Below, in pieces: positions 46,623 to 58,566 of a DNA stretch of 64,000 bases. The notes beneath the pieces are model-generated. The model did not search any database and was not told the DNA's origin. It saw nothing but the letters and a program-made list of their open reading frames with translations. Every line of letters begins with the position of its first letter. Within the stretch, counting starts at the first letter, position 1. This stretch comes from Xanthomonas cissicola (GTDB lineage Bacteria; Pseudomonadota; Gammaproteobacteria; Xanthomonadales; Xanthomonadaceae): positions 1 to 64,000 of the forward strand of contig NZ_VZPL01000002.1 of NCBI RefSeq assembly GCF_008801575.1, written 5' to 3'. The position numbers were made by a program, and so were the translations under genes.

Positions 46623-47492
46623 TCAGGTAGCCGGGCGGACGCTGCGGTACAGGCCTTCGCGCTGGATCATTCCGGCCACCGGCGGCGGCACCAGACTCTG
46701 CCATTGCGCACCGGTGGCGATGCGTGACCGGACCGCACTGGCCGATTCGCCACGCAGGGGCTGATGCAGCAGATACAGGCGGCCGGCCGGCGCACCGAGC
46801 AGCTCGTCGGCGCCGGCGACCCAGCGGCCCTGCACCGCCGTGGCCAGCTGCGGTGCGTCGGCCAGCGTCAATGGTGTGCCCGGTCGGGCGGCAACCACGA
46901 AATGCGCCAGCCCGAACAACGCCTCCCACTGATGCCAGTGGTGCAGCCCGGCGAAGGCATCGGCGCCGAGCAACCAGGCGATCGGCGCCGCAGGGCCGAG
47001 TTCGGCACGCAGCCCGCGCAGGGTATCGACCGTGTAGGACGGCGCATCGCAATGCGCGGCGCGCTGCAGTTCGCGGCTATCCAGTTGCAGCCCTGGATAG
47101 TTGGCCAGCGCCAGTTTCAGCATCTGCGCACGTTGCGTGGCGGTGGCACCGGGTGCAGGACGATGCGGCGGGTCGGCAGCCGGCACCAGCCGTACGCACG
47201 CGCCCAGTTCGTCGCGCGCCGCGCAGGCGATGGCCAGATGGCCCAGGTGGATCGGATCGAAGGTGCCGCCGTAATAAAGATGGAGCTGGGAATCGGGATT
47301 CGGGATTCGGGAATCGGAAGAGCCGGGGTCCGCAACGTGGTCGGGATGGGAGCGTTGCTGTTCCTGCGATCCGGAAGCGCTGATTGCAGGGCTGGCCTGC
47401 GCAAGCTGGTCGGAATGGGCTCGCTGCCGGTCACCCTGCCCTTCCCGGCTCCCCGGTCCCGGGTCCCGGGTCCCGGCGTCCCTAGCCTTCAC
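46623..47492 (-). CDS. nadD: Nicotinate-nucleotide adenylyltransferase with an abnormal N-terminal extension
   Basis: The core of about 220 residues is a normal NadD, which makes deamido-NAD from nicotinate mononucleotide and ATP. It has the nucleotidyltransferase motif YYGGTFDPIHLGHLAIA and the C-terminal ISxTxxR-like SASAVRSRI. No ATG, GTG, TTG or CTG exists in frame between this motif and GTG 47492, which overlaps the holA stop by four bases. Starting there adds about 69 residues of Gly/Ser/Pro/Asp-rich sequence, partly coded by a GGGAATCGG repeat (47288-47317). So either NadD is made with this tail or a non-standard start is used. Its neighbours holA and rsfS are the usual ones. Confidence 0.85.
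   Translation of the reverse strand: MKARDAGTRDPGPGSREGQGDRQRAHSDQLAQASPAISASGSQEQQRSHPDHVADPGSSDSRIPNPDSQLHLYYGGTFDPIHLGHLAIACAARDELGACVRLVPAADPPHRPAPGATATQRAQMLKLALANYPGLQLDSRELQRAAHCDAPSYTVDTLRGLRAELGPAAPIAWLLGADAFAGLHHWHQWEALFGLAHFVVAARPGTPLTLADAPQLATAVQGRWVAGADELLGAPAGRLYLLHQPLRGESASAVRSRIATGAQWQSLVPPPVAGMIQREGLYRSVRPAT
47288..47317. repeat. GGGAATCGG microrepeat cluster, site 4
   Basis: Four units of GGGAATCGG/GGGATTCGG lie directly upstream of the conserved NadD core. They occupy the place where a normal start codon and ribosome binding site would be expected. Confidence 0.75.
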
Positions 47493-48517
47493 GCCAACAA
47501 TCTCACCGCGCGGGCTTCGGCCACGGCCACCAGCAGGCGTTCCAGACCAACCCAGGCATCGCCGTCGGCGCGGCCCTTGGCCATGCGATCGACCAGCCCG
47601 GCTTCGGCGACGAAGCGTTCCCAGCGGTGCGGTTCGGGGTGACGCTGCAGCGCGCGCTTGAAGGGCGCCTGGCGCGACTCCCACAGCCCCTGTGCCTTCA
47701 TTTCGGCAGCCAGGTTGCCGCCGTTGGCCTGCACCTTCGCCAATGACGCGGTGCGTAGCAGTTCCTTGATCAGGATCGGCATCAGCGCGGCAACCGCCTC
47801 GCCTTCGCCGCGCAGGCCGGCAAGCATGCGGATCACCGCGGCCGGCTGCCCGGAAAAAGTGGTTTCGGCCAGCCGGAACACGTCGTAGCGCGCGGCATCG
47901 GCCACCAGCGATTCCATCGCCTCCAGATCCAGCGTCTTGCCGTCGGCCAACAGGGCGAGCTTGTCGATTTCCTGCGCGGCGGCGAGCAGGTTGCCTTCCA
48001 CCCGCTCGCTCAGGCGCTGCACGGCAGCGGCGTCGGCGCGCAGGCCGTGCGCGCGCAGGCGGCGCTCGATCCAGTCGGACAGTTCGTGCGGTTTGATCGC
48101 CCAGGCCACCGCGATGGTACCGACGCGGCCGACCGCCTCCGCCCACTTGCCGTGATGCGCCTTGCTCCAGTCGTTGGCGGTGATCAGCAGCACCACGTCC
48201 GGCGGCGGGTTGGCGCAGAAGCGGCTGATGACCTCGGCCCCGTCCTTGCCGGGCTTGCCGCTGGGCAGGCGCACTTCGACCAGGCGGCGCGGACTGAACA
48301 GGCTGGGCGCATTGAAGCTGGCGTCAAGCTGATTCCAGTCGAACTCGCGGCCATCGGCATCGAACACTTCGCGTTCGCCGATGCCTTCGGCGCGCGCGCG
48401 CGCGCGCACCGCATCGGCGGCCTCAAGCACACGCAAGGTCTCGGGGCCGGCGATCAGATACACCGGCTGCAATGGCTGGCTGGACTGGCCGGCCAGCTGC
48501 TCTGGGCGAAGTTCCAT
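47489..48517 (-). CDS. holA: DNA polymerase III delta subunit
   Basis: This 342-residue delta subunit opens the beta clamp within the clamp loader. The N-terminal block LRPEQLAG...PVYLIAGPETLRVLEAADAVRARA is the degenerate AAA+ start. The core contains FDADGREFDWNQLDASFNAPSLFSPRRLVEVRLP and VVLLITANDWSKAHHGKW, and then SERVEGNLLAAAQEIDKLALL, the conserved delta motif. ATG 48517 fits the family; 22 bases separate it from lptE. The stop codon overlaps the only possible nadD start codon. Confidence 0.95.
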   Translation of the reverse strand: MELRPEQLAGQSSQPLQPVYLIAGPETLRVLEAADAVRARARAEGIGEREVFDADGREFDWNQLDASFNAPSLFSPRRLVEVRLPSGKPGKDGAEVISRFCANPPPDVVLLITANDWSKAHHGKWAEAVGRVGTIAVAWAIKPHELSDWIERRLRAHGLRADAAAVQRLSERVEGNLLAAAQEIDKLALLADGKTLDLEAMESLVADAARYDVFRLAETTFSGQPAAVIRMLAGLRGEGEAVAALMPILIKELLRTASLAKVQANGGNLAAEMKAQGLWESRQAPFKRALQRHPEPHRWERFVAEAGLVDRMAKGRADGDAWVGLERLLVAVAEARAVRLLA

Positions 48518-48539
48518 GACCGGAAACGCGGGGCGCGGC

Positions 48540-49184
48540 TTAATTGCCCGACGTGGGCGCGGGCGGCAACGAGGCCGGCACGCTGGATTCGGGCGTCGTG
48601 GTCGGCTGCGCTGGCGCCGTCGGGGCCGGCGGCAATGGCGCGGTCGGCGTGCTCTCCAGACCTTCGCCGCGCTGCAGGCGTGCCCGCACCACGCTGTCGA
48701 TACGGCGCAGGATCGAGGCCGACATGTCCCTGCGCAGTTCGTCGGCAAGGATTTCGCGCTCGGTTGCCGTACCGGTGGCGTCCACCGGTGGCGACACGTA
48801 ATCGCGCGACAGCTCGATCACCTGCTGCGGCACCAGCACCGAGCCGTTGGCGGTGGTGACGGTGAAAATGGCCGCGTAGCGCAGGCTGTATTCCTGTGCA
48901 CGGCCCTGGCTGTCGATGGCGATCGGCAGATCGCCCCAACGCTCGGACAACACCTGCACCTGCGCAAAGCCGGTCTTGGCATCATCGTCGGCCAGCGTGG
49001 CACCGGAGGCCTTGAGACCCCGCCGCAACAGCTTGGCCAGCTCGCTGTACTGCACGGCGGACTGCACCTTCACCGCCGGTGTATCGGGCGGCAACGCCAG
49101 CGCATTGCGCAAATGGAAGCCGCAGGCGGTGAGGCTCGAGACGAGCACGAGGGACGCAGCGAAGGCAGTAGGAAATCGAATCAT
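48540..49184 (-). CDS. lptE: LPS-assembly lipoprotein LptE
   Basis: This 214-residue outer-membrane lipoprotein plugs the LptD barrel during lipopolysaccharide export. The signal peptide ends in the lipobox LTAC followed by GFHLRNALALPPD, the conserved LptE start. The body has EYSLRYAAIFTVTTANGSVLVPQQVIELSRDYV and ADELRRDMSASILRRI, as in LptE/RlpB. The last 45 residues are a Pro/Thr/Ala-rich tail longer than in E. coli. ATG 49184 (MIRFPTAF) fits better than the upstream GTG. It lies between leuS and holA as usual, but with an unusually long gap from leuS. Confidence 0.93.
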   Translation of the reverse strand: MIRFPTAFAASLVLVSSLTACGFHLRNALALPPDTPAVKVQSAVQYSELAKLLRRGLKASGATLADDDAKTGFAQVQVLSERWGDLPIAIDSQGRAQEYSLRYAAIFTVTTANGSVLVPQQVIELSRDYVSPPVDATGTATEREILADELRRDMSASILRRIDSVVRARLQRGEGLESTPTAPLPPAPTAPAQPTTTPESSVPASLPPAPTSGN

Positions 49185-49761
49185 GGGCACAGTCTGGATG
49201 AGCGCCCCGGCGGCGGCAACAGGCGGCTAGCCTGCCCGAGACCGCGTGAACGGGGCTTGAGAGGGCGCCGCGAAAAACTGCGGCGCCCCAGGAATGAAAA
49301 ACGCGTCGCCACGCGCCAGTGAAACGGATGGTCAGAAACCGCTGCAAACTCCCCCACGCGCCCGTGCGCGCCAGCGAAGGGCAGTGTCGAAAACGAAAGC
49401 CGTGCCCACGTAAGCCACGCCACGCGCCGATGCAGTGGTTTCCCTAAAAAGCCCAGCAGCGCGTCGTCACGCACTGATGGAACAAACGCCGCAGACGCCT
49501 GGCGCTTCGCGCCGATCACCTCTCGCCTTCGGTGTTGCCGCGCGCCCACGCAGTGCATGACCAGAGCCGTCGCAACGGCACGCCCGCACATCGCACGCCG
49601 GTGCGGTGTGCAGCAGCCACAGCGGCAACATCACCGATGCGTCCTGACCGCGTCAGCACACACATGCGCGCTGGAACGCCCCGCCACCATACAACCCCGT
49701 TGCCACGCCGATCCGGCGCATTGCCCGGACCGGCGAAGGCAACCCGCCGGACCAGCACGAC
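49185..49761. other. 577-base gap between leuS and lptE
   Basis: These genes are usually nearly contiguous in gammaproteobacteria. The gap holds a GC hairpin at 49263-49288 (GGGCGCCGC/GCGGCGCCC) and imperfect direct repeats of CGCGTCG[C/T]CACGC (about 49303 and 49466). No ORF looked family-like. It could hold a separate lptE promoter or an unrecognised small RNA. Confidence 0.5.
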
Positions 49762-53089
<3,328 letters not shown>

Positions 53090-53295
53090 TGGCTTACTCC
53101 AACTCGGGGCGCGAAGCGCCACCAGAACGCGGCATTGTCGTGCCGGTCGGGCGCGGCGTGAACCCCTGACGCTGCCACGGCCATGCGGAAGGCGCCTGAC
53201 CCGGGCACGTGCGCGGGTCATCGCGGCTAGGCTTGTGTCAGCCGCGTTTGCCACCATTACCTCCCACTGTTGCCGCACTTAACTTCTGGAAGCCC

Positions 53296-54156
53296 ATGTC
53301 CGACAAGCCGCATGTATTCGATGCCACCACCGACACCTTCGAGACCGAGGTCCTGCAGAAATCGTTGACGACACCGGTCCTGGTGGACTTCTGGGCCACC
53401 TGGTGCGGCCCCTGCAAGTCGCTGACGCCGATCCTGGAAAAGCTGGCCGGCGAGTACAACGGTGCGTTCGAGCTGGGCAAGGTCGATGTGGACAAGGAAC
53501 AGCAGATCGCTGCGGCGTTCCAGATCCGCTCGGTGCCGACGGTATTCCTGGTCAAGGGCGGCGAGATCGTCGACGGCTTCCCCGGCGCGATGCCGGAAGG
53601 CCAGGTGCGCGAATTCCTGAGCCAGCACGGCGTGCTGCCGGCCGAACCGCAGGTGGCCGAAGAAGACGTGCCGCTGGCGCCGCTCGACCCGCAGGCGCAG
53701 GCCGCGGCGCTGCGTGAGGCGATCGCTGCCGAGCCGGACAAGGACGAACTCAAGCTGGACCTGGCGCTGGCGCTGCTCAAGACCGGCGACACTGCCGAGG
53801 CCGAGCGGTTGATCGACGCCCTGCCCGCCAACCTGGCCACCGACGACCGCGCGGTGCGCGCCAAGGCGCGGCTGAGCTTTGCCAGTGTCCTCAAGGACGC
53901 CGCGGACGCCGGCACCTTGCAGTCCGCCGTGGATGCCAACAGCGCCGACCTGCGCGCGCGTCACCTGCTCGGCGTGCGCCATCTGCTCGACGGCAACGAC
54001 GAAGCGGCGCTGGAGCAGTTCCTGGAAATGCTGCGGCAGGACCGCACGTTCGACGACAACCTGCCGCGCCGTAGCCTGATCGATGCGTTTCGTGTGATCG
54101 AGGACGAAGATCTGGTCGGCCGCTATCGTCGCAAGATGTCGGCGCTGGTGTTCTGA
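53296..54156 (+). CDS. cnoX: CnoX/YbbN-like thioredoxin with TPR domain
   Basis: This 286-residue cytoplasmic chaperone-redoxin has an N-terminal thioredoxin domain (residues 1-115) and a C-terminal TPR region. The active site WCGPC (residues 36-40) keeps both cysteines, unlike E. coli CnoX, which has SxxC and lacks disulfide reductase activity. The cis-Pro motif SVPTVFLVKGG is present. The C-terminal half contains ALLKTGDTAEAERLIDALPANL and RHLLGVRHLLDGNDEAALEQFLEMLRQD repeats. A holdase role for oxidised proteins is known for the family. ATG 53296 has a TGGAAG site upstream. Confidence 0.92.
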   Translation: MSDKPHVFDATTDTFETEVLQKSLTTPVLVDFWATWCGPCKSLTPILEKLAGEYNGAFELGKVDVDKEQQIAAAFQIRSVPTVFLVKGGEIVDGFPGAMPEGQVREFLSQHGVLPAEPQVAEEDVPLAPLDPQAQAAALREAIAAEPDKDELKLDLALALLKTGDTAEAERLIDALPANLATDDRAVRAKARLSFASVLKDAADAGTLQSAVDANSADLRARHLLGVRHLLDGNDEAALEQFLEMLRQDRTFDDNLPRRSLIDAFRVIEDEDLVGRYRRKMSALVF

Positions 54157-54485
54157 CAGCCGATGGCGCTTCGGCGCCACACGGACACGTAGGAGCGGAC
54201 CCGGCCGCGACCAGGGGGTACTCGCCAGTCCCCGATAAGGTATTCCCGGGAGCGCGCCGTCGCGGCCAGGTCCGCTCCTACGAAGGCTGCACCACCACGG
54301 TGGGCTCTTGCCCGGTGTGCACAAAGCGGCAATGCACACCATGCGACTGCGAACCGGAGATGACACACCGTCTGGACCGGGCTTGCAGTACGAACACGAC
54401 CGCCTCGATGTCGGCATGCGGCAAAGCCTCCATACGCATGCGAATGTTATGCTGAGCACTTCCCTCGCCAAGGAAACAGGCCCGC
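54157..54485. other. Intergenic region with REP-like element copy B
   Basis: This 329-base gap holds the palindromic element at 54189-54281 and otherwise no recognised signal. The remaining 200 bases before the DUF4442 gene show only short fragments of open frame. Confidence 0.5.
54189..54281. repeat. REP-like palindromic element, copy B
   Basis: A 93-base element has terminal arms GTAGGAGCGGACC and GGTCCGCTCCTAC. The outer eight bases and the GGCCGCGA inner block match copy A at 9721-9787. The centre differs in length and sequence, as in families of mobile hairpins. Confidence 0.75.
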
Positions 54486-54935
54486 ATGCGCGCATCGCTA
54501 TTCAAGTTAGGCATCAATCTATGGCCGCCGTTTTTATTCGCCGGCATCCACGTCACCGTGCTCTCGGCCGACTACCGTTTTGCGCGGGTGGAGCTGCGCC
54601 AGCGCCCGTGGAATCGCAACTATGTCGGCACCCATTTCGGCGGCAGCCTGTTTGCGATGACCGACCCGTTCTGGATGCTGCTGACCATGCACAACCTGGG
54701 CCGCGATTATTATGTGTGGGACAAGGCCGGCAGCATCGAATTCGTCAAGCCCGGGCGCGGCACGGTAACGGCGGATTTCGTTATCGACGACAGCGTGCTG
54801 GCGCAATTGCGCCAGGCCACTGCAAACGGCGAGAAACATCTGCGCTGGTTCGAGAACGACGTACATAACCGGGACGGCGAGGTGGTGGCACGCGTGCGCA
54901 AGCAGCTCTACGTCAAACGCAAGCCGGCACGTTGA
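54486..54935 (+). CDS. DUF4442 family hotdog-fold protein
   Basis: This 149-residue single-domain protein of the DUF4442 family has a hotdog fold related to acyl-CoA thioesterases. Characteristic blocks are LFKLGINLWPPFLFAGIHVTVLSADYRFARVELRQRPWNRNYVGTHFGGSLFAMTDPFWMLL, which includes the conserved HFGG and TDPF, and GSIEFVKPGRGTVTADFVI. No partner domain is present. The ATG at 54486 is preceded by no strong site. Substrate unknown; a thioesterase or lipid-binding role is inferred. Confidence 0.85.
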   Translation: MRASLFKLGINLWPPFLFAGIHVTVLSADYRFARVELRQRPWNRNYVGTHFGGSLFAMTDPFWMLLTMHNLGRDYYVWDKAGSIEFVKPGRGTVTADFVIDDSVLAQLRQATANGEKHLRWFENDVHNRDGEVVARVRKQLYVKRKPAR

Positions 54936-54983
54936 GGATGACGGCAGTGATCGCTGCCACGCCAGCTGATCCGACGCTACATG

Positions 54984-55021
54984 CTTTCGCTCGACCCGCC
55001 GCCTTTCGCTCGACCCGCCGC
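54984..55021. repeat. 19-base perfect tandem duplication
   Basis: The unit CTTTCGCTCGACCCGCCGC occurs twice without gap at 54984-55002 and 55003-55021. No third copy is present. Confidence 0.85.
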
Positions 55022-55365
55022 TCACGCAACGGATGATGCCGGAGCGAGACACCTGCACGCCCTCATGACCAAGTGCTAATGCCGCAGCAGCAACGCGCAG
55101 AACCTTTGCGATGTGAGCAGCGATAGTCGCTCCCCCGCAGCCGCAAGCGTGCTGGCCCATTGCTGCACTTGTCGCGCAACGCACATCGGTTTCGTATCAG
55201 GCCGTAGGCGGCATTCACGTGGAACCCGTTGCGCAGAGACAAGCCTGCGTGCCGGCATGCAGATAACGACGAGCTGACGCAGGCGCTACGGGCCTCAGTC
55301 CAAGCTGCAACTCATAGCGCTTGCGTTTGGTGATGGCCCTGGCCAGGCCCGCGTCTGGGCGGCGC

Positions 55366-55771
55366 TCAAGGTCTACCCTGTTGCCACTGCTGCAGCCCCT
55401 CCTTCTGACGCAAAGCCGCGCCAAGCGCGTTCAATTGCGCAGACGATTCTGCGATTACCGCGCGGCCTTCGCCTTCAACCGCGACGGGGAGATCGGCCAG
55501 CCGGCCAAGCGCATCGTCGATGGTCGCAATCGAGACTGCTTGCGCAGCCACCTGGCCTCTCAGCTGCTGCAACGCATCGCGCAATCGGCCGACGTCGGGG
55601 CTGAGCGGCACAGGCACGCCCATGCCCTCTTCCATGGCGCGCGCCAGCTCGCCCTGGGCCTGCGGCCAAAGCAAGCCAAGCGCCGTGTCCAAGGGCCCGG
55701 CGAGCTTCTGCAAAGGCGCGTGAGATCGTTCTGTCCTGCTCGGCCGCCGCAATGGCGCGCTCCTGATCCAA
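55366..55771 (-). pseudogene. Remnant of an unidentified coiled-coil gene, frameshifted
   Basis: One minus-strand frame starts at TTG 55771 and reads LDQERAIAAAEQDRTISRAF, then shifts by one base near 55715 into a second frame reading QKLAGPLDTALGLLWPQAQ, continuing to a stop at 55366. Both halves look like ordinary protein: heptad-like, rich in Ala, Gln, Leu and Glu, with ELARAMEEGMGVPVPLSPDVGRLRDALQQLRGQVAAQAVSIATIDDALGRLADLPV in the second. The regions beyond do not. I do not recognise the family. It may be the last part of a larger gene lost beside xopN. The reading is tentative. Confidence 0.35.
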
Positions 55772-56132
55772 CTTGCCTGTTTACTCAAGTCAGCTATCAA
55801 GGCTGTAGTGGCCGCAGATTTTTTCCGCACCTCAGGCCATACCACTCTCGAATGACCGGCGCTTCGCACGCAGTTCGGTGCGGCCATCCCGAAGCCCAGC
55901 GCCATGGCATGCATCCGCGACGACCTGCTCGCCATGGACGCGCATCTTGGATATTGCCGACGAGACAGGGACGGGCCGATCGCCGAATTCCAGTGCATTA
56001 AAAACCGCCCTTCTATCACGCACCAAACATTGATTGCGTACCAAGCGCCGTTGCGGAACCTGATTTGGTTCGCGTACGGCGATAGAAAATCTGCTGTACA
56101 GACAGGTGGCATGCGCGTCTGGTAGTTCAATT

Positions 56133-56158
56133 TTCGCGCAGTGCATTCACCACTTCGC
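56133..56158 (+). promoter_or_regulatory. Imperfect PIP-box-like pair upstream of xopN
   Basis: TTCGC at 56133-56137 and TTCGC at 56154-56158 are separated by 16 bases. The HrpX-responsive plant-inducible promoter box is TTCGC-N15-TTCGC, so the spacing is one base too long. It ends 152 bases before the xopN ATG. No convincing downstream -10 box was found. Confidence 0.35.
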
Positions 56159-56310
56159 TTCCATCAATACCGGCAGGCTCCGGATTGCACCAGGAACTTC
56201 GCCAAGGGAGGGAGGTTCCACGGCATCTGCGATGCAATCCATGCGATGCGCACCAATCGTCTGGTACGCAAGCAATCTATCTGCCGTATACACGTCAGGA
56301 GATATATCCA

Positions 56311-58512
56311 ATGAAGTCATCTGCATCCGTCGATCCGGCCAGCCGCAGTGCGAGGACGCACTCGCAAGAGATTCAGGAAACAGAGCTCGCCGTTCTCTCC
56401 ACCTCTGCGGGGGTTACCCACCAATCCTCGCCTGATCCCGCACTCAGCCCACTTGGGCGCGCGCCCGTCAGGCGCAGTAGCGGAACCACGTTAGAGGCGC
56501 TGCTAGCCAGGCCCGAGCAAGACGCACAGGCCCTCGCTCCGCAACCAGTCACCTCATCGACTGCAACCAGGGCGACGCTGGCACGGCTTCGTCAGCAGTT
56601 GGCCTCGGACAATGCACGCGCAATCGCACCGGACTTGGCGGCCGATCTGATCAGCAGGCTCAGGCCGATGAAATCGCCCGGCGCCACGGGTGCGCAGGCA
56701 CGCGCGGCCACGCATGCGGACCTGGTCAGCCGCATCAGCGAACACGATGTGATCGATTGGTACAAGGCGCAGGGGCTGAACGAAAACGACGTGGCCACGC
56801 TGCGACGCACCGCGCTGCTCTCCGGCCTGCCCAACCCGAGCGGCAGCTTCCTCACCAATGCCATGCAGTACATCGTCTCGCCGTGGATCAACTATGCGAC
56901 ACGCCAACCGTGGGCCGGTGCTGGGTTCGGCCTGGCGACCATGCTGGTCGCCGCACCTGTGAATGCCGGCCAACAATCGGCGGTTGTCAGCCTATGCGAG
57001 TCGATTCGCGAACACGGCGCTCACGTCATCGTGCCGGACAAGAAGCAGATCAATGACAAGCACTGGCTCCCCGAACTGGCAAGCGCCCTCGAGGAAAAGA
57101 TCGAAACGTTCGCCAACGCCTGCGACAGGTTTCGCGAGATTCAGCGTGACCCAAATTCCCCAAGTGACGCACGTGCGGCGGCAGCCGACGCCTTGCTGGC
57201 AGCAGAGAAGGACCTGCACCAGGCCCAGCATGATTTCGTCATGACCCAGGGCGCGCACGATCGCCAGTGGCAGGGCAACCGCTGGCAGGCCATTCCCCGC
57301 ATCTTGCGTTCGCCGGTGGCCAGCACGCTGGGCCTGCTCAGCAAGACAGGCGCGATGCGTGCGCTGTCGCCGACGGCGCAGACAGTTGGTGCGATGTTGA
57401 TGACCGCTGCGCAACATGTGGCCGCCGGCTTCGACGAGCAGGCCAAGCAGGAAGCCAACAACAAGCTCAACCTCCTGTACGCCGATGTACTGACCGCCGC
57501 AGGCAAGCAGAAGCTGACCAGCGGCGCGGCGGTCAGCGCAGAAGACATCAAGGCCGACAAACTACGCAGCCTGATCCAGTCGCCCACCCAAGCCCTGGTC
57601 AAGCGCGTCACCGCCGGGGTCGCCGAGCTGGAGAAGCTGCTGGCGGATGCGGTGACAGCAGAGGATGCGCAGCACGGCGCAATCACGGCAGACGACCGCG
57701 ACATCGAAGCCGGCGACGCCAGCAAGGCAATGCAGGACCTGCGCTTGCTGCGCAACGACCTTGAGGCTTTGCGTGAGGGCAGGCTCGACGAAATCGACCC
57801 GAACGGCACCGCATCCAAGCTGCTTGTCGGTGCCGAAAAATCCGTGCTGTCGCAGCAGCTGTTCAACGATATCGCCAAGAAATACAACTATCTTGAGTTC
57901 ACCGCGCAAACCGCACAGCGCATCGGCCAGATGTTCCATCTGGTCTTTTTGGGCAGCGCCGCATCCTCGGTGATCAGCAAACTCGTTTCGGCCGCCCAGG
58001 GCGGGACCCGCAATGTTCCGGTCGGGGAAAGCCTGGCGGTCTCGGCGATATCCGGGGGCATGGCCGCCGTTGGCGCCCTGAACCAGCACACCGCCATCAC
58101 CATCAAGAACTACCGTCGCGAGGGAAGCACCGACATCGGGCTGCGGGAGCAGGTCAGCCGCGGAATCATGGGCGCCATGCATGAAACGCTCTCCCAGCGC
58201 CGTGCGACCAAGGCCAGCAAGGCAATCAACGCCTTGTTGGATGGCAATGATGTTGAAGCGCTGCTAGCAGCGGCAAGAGCGTTGCCTGCGCAGGAGGCAA
58301 GCACCTCTTCCAGCCAGCCACAGGATTTACCATCGACATCCAGGGCGGCACCGCCGCGCCGGGAGCATGTTTCGGCCCCGAGTAGCCCGAACCGATCGAG
58401 GCTGGGGCAGACGAGCAACGAGATAACGCGGTCCAAGAGTGCTCGGGACTTGGGGATGGAACTCCACCAGTTCGCCCGCATGGCCGGCAAACACGCCAAG
58501 GACTTGATGTGA
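56311..58512 (+). CDS. xopN: Type III secreted effector XopN
   Basis: This 733-residue protein has exactly the length of XopN, a conserved Xanthomonas virulence effector that suppresses immunity by binding the tomato 14-3-3 protein TFT1 and the receptor kinase TARK1. Two residues known to matter in XopN, Leu64 and Ser688, fall in matching motifs. Leu64 lies in LEALL (61-65), an LxxLL motif. Ser688 lies in REHVSAP, a mode-II 14-3-3 site. The N terminus is Ser/Thr-rich and lacks a signal peptide, as for secretion by type III. The middle is helical, with hydrophobic stretches near residues 206 and 550-600. AGGAGA (56297-56302) fixes ATG 56311. A TTCGC pair lies upstream. The flanks look accessory. 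Confidence 0.88.
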   Translation: MKSSASVDPASRSARTHSQEIQETELAVLSTSAGVTHQSSPDPALSPLGRAPVRRSSGTTLEALLARPEQDAQALAPQPVTSSTATRATLARLRQQLASDNARAIAPDLAADLISRLRPMKSPGATGAQARAATHADLVSRISEHDVIDWYKAQGLNENDVATLRRTALLSGLPNPSGSFLTNAMQYIVSPWINYATRQPWAGAGFGLATMLVAAPVNAGQQSAVVSLCESIREHGAHVIVPDKKQINDKHWLPELASALEEKIETFANACDRFREIQRDPNSPSDARAAAADALLAAEKDLHQAQHDFVMTQGAHDRQWQGNRWQAIPRILRSPVASTLGLLSKTGAMRALSPTAQTVGAMLMTAAQHVAAGFDEQAKQEANNKLNLLYADVLTAAGKQKLTSGAAVSAEDIKADKLRSLIQSPTQALVKRVTAGVAELEKLLADAVTAEDAQHGAITADDRDIEAGDASKAMQDLRLLRNDLEALREGRLDEIDPNGTASKLLVGAEKSVLSQQLFNDIAKKYNYLEFTAQTAQRIGQMFHLVFLGSAASSVISKLVSAAQGGTRNVPVGESLAVSAISGGMAAVGALNQHTAITIKNYRREGSTDIGLREQVSRGIMGAMHETLSQRRATKASKAINALLDGNDVEALLAAARALPAQEASTSSSQPQDLPSTSRAAPPRREHVSAPSSPNRSRLGQTSNEITRSKSARDLGMELHQFARMAGKHAKDLM

Positions 58513-58517
58513 GGTGA

Positions 58518-58566
58518 TCATCCGGCATGTTGCGAAGGCTTTGCCTCTCTGCAACATGCCGGATGA
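58518..58566. repeat. 16-base perfect inverted repeat after xopN
   Basis: Arms TCATCCGGCATGTTGC and GCAACATGCCGGATGA are separated by 17 bases and begin six bases after the xopN stop. The stem could end the xopN transcript, but no T run follows, so a mobile-hairpin origin is also possible. Confidence 0.75.

Larger units (their letters stand above)
54936..56310. other. Accessory non-coding region upstream of xopN
   Basis: This 1375-base stretch contains no intact gene. It holds a 19-base tandem duplication (54984-55021), a decayed coiled-coil gene on the minus strand (55366-55771), and a TTCGC-N16-TTCGC pair (56133-56158). Codon usage signals are poor compared with the flanks, as in degraded accessory DNA. 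Confidence 0.6.
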
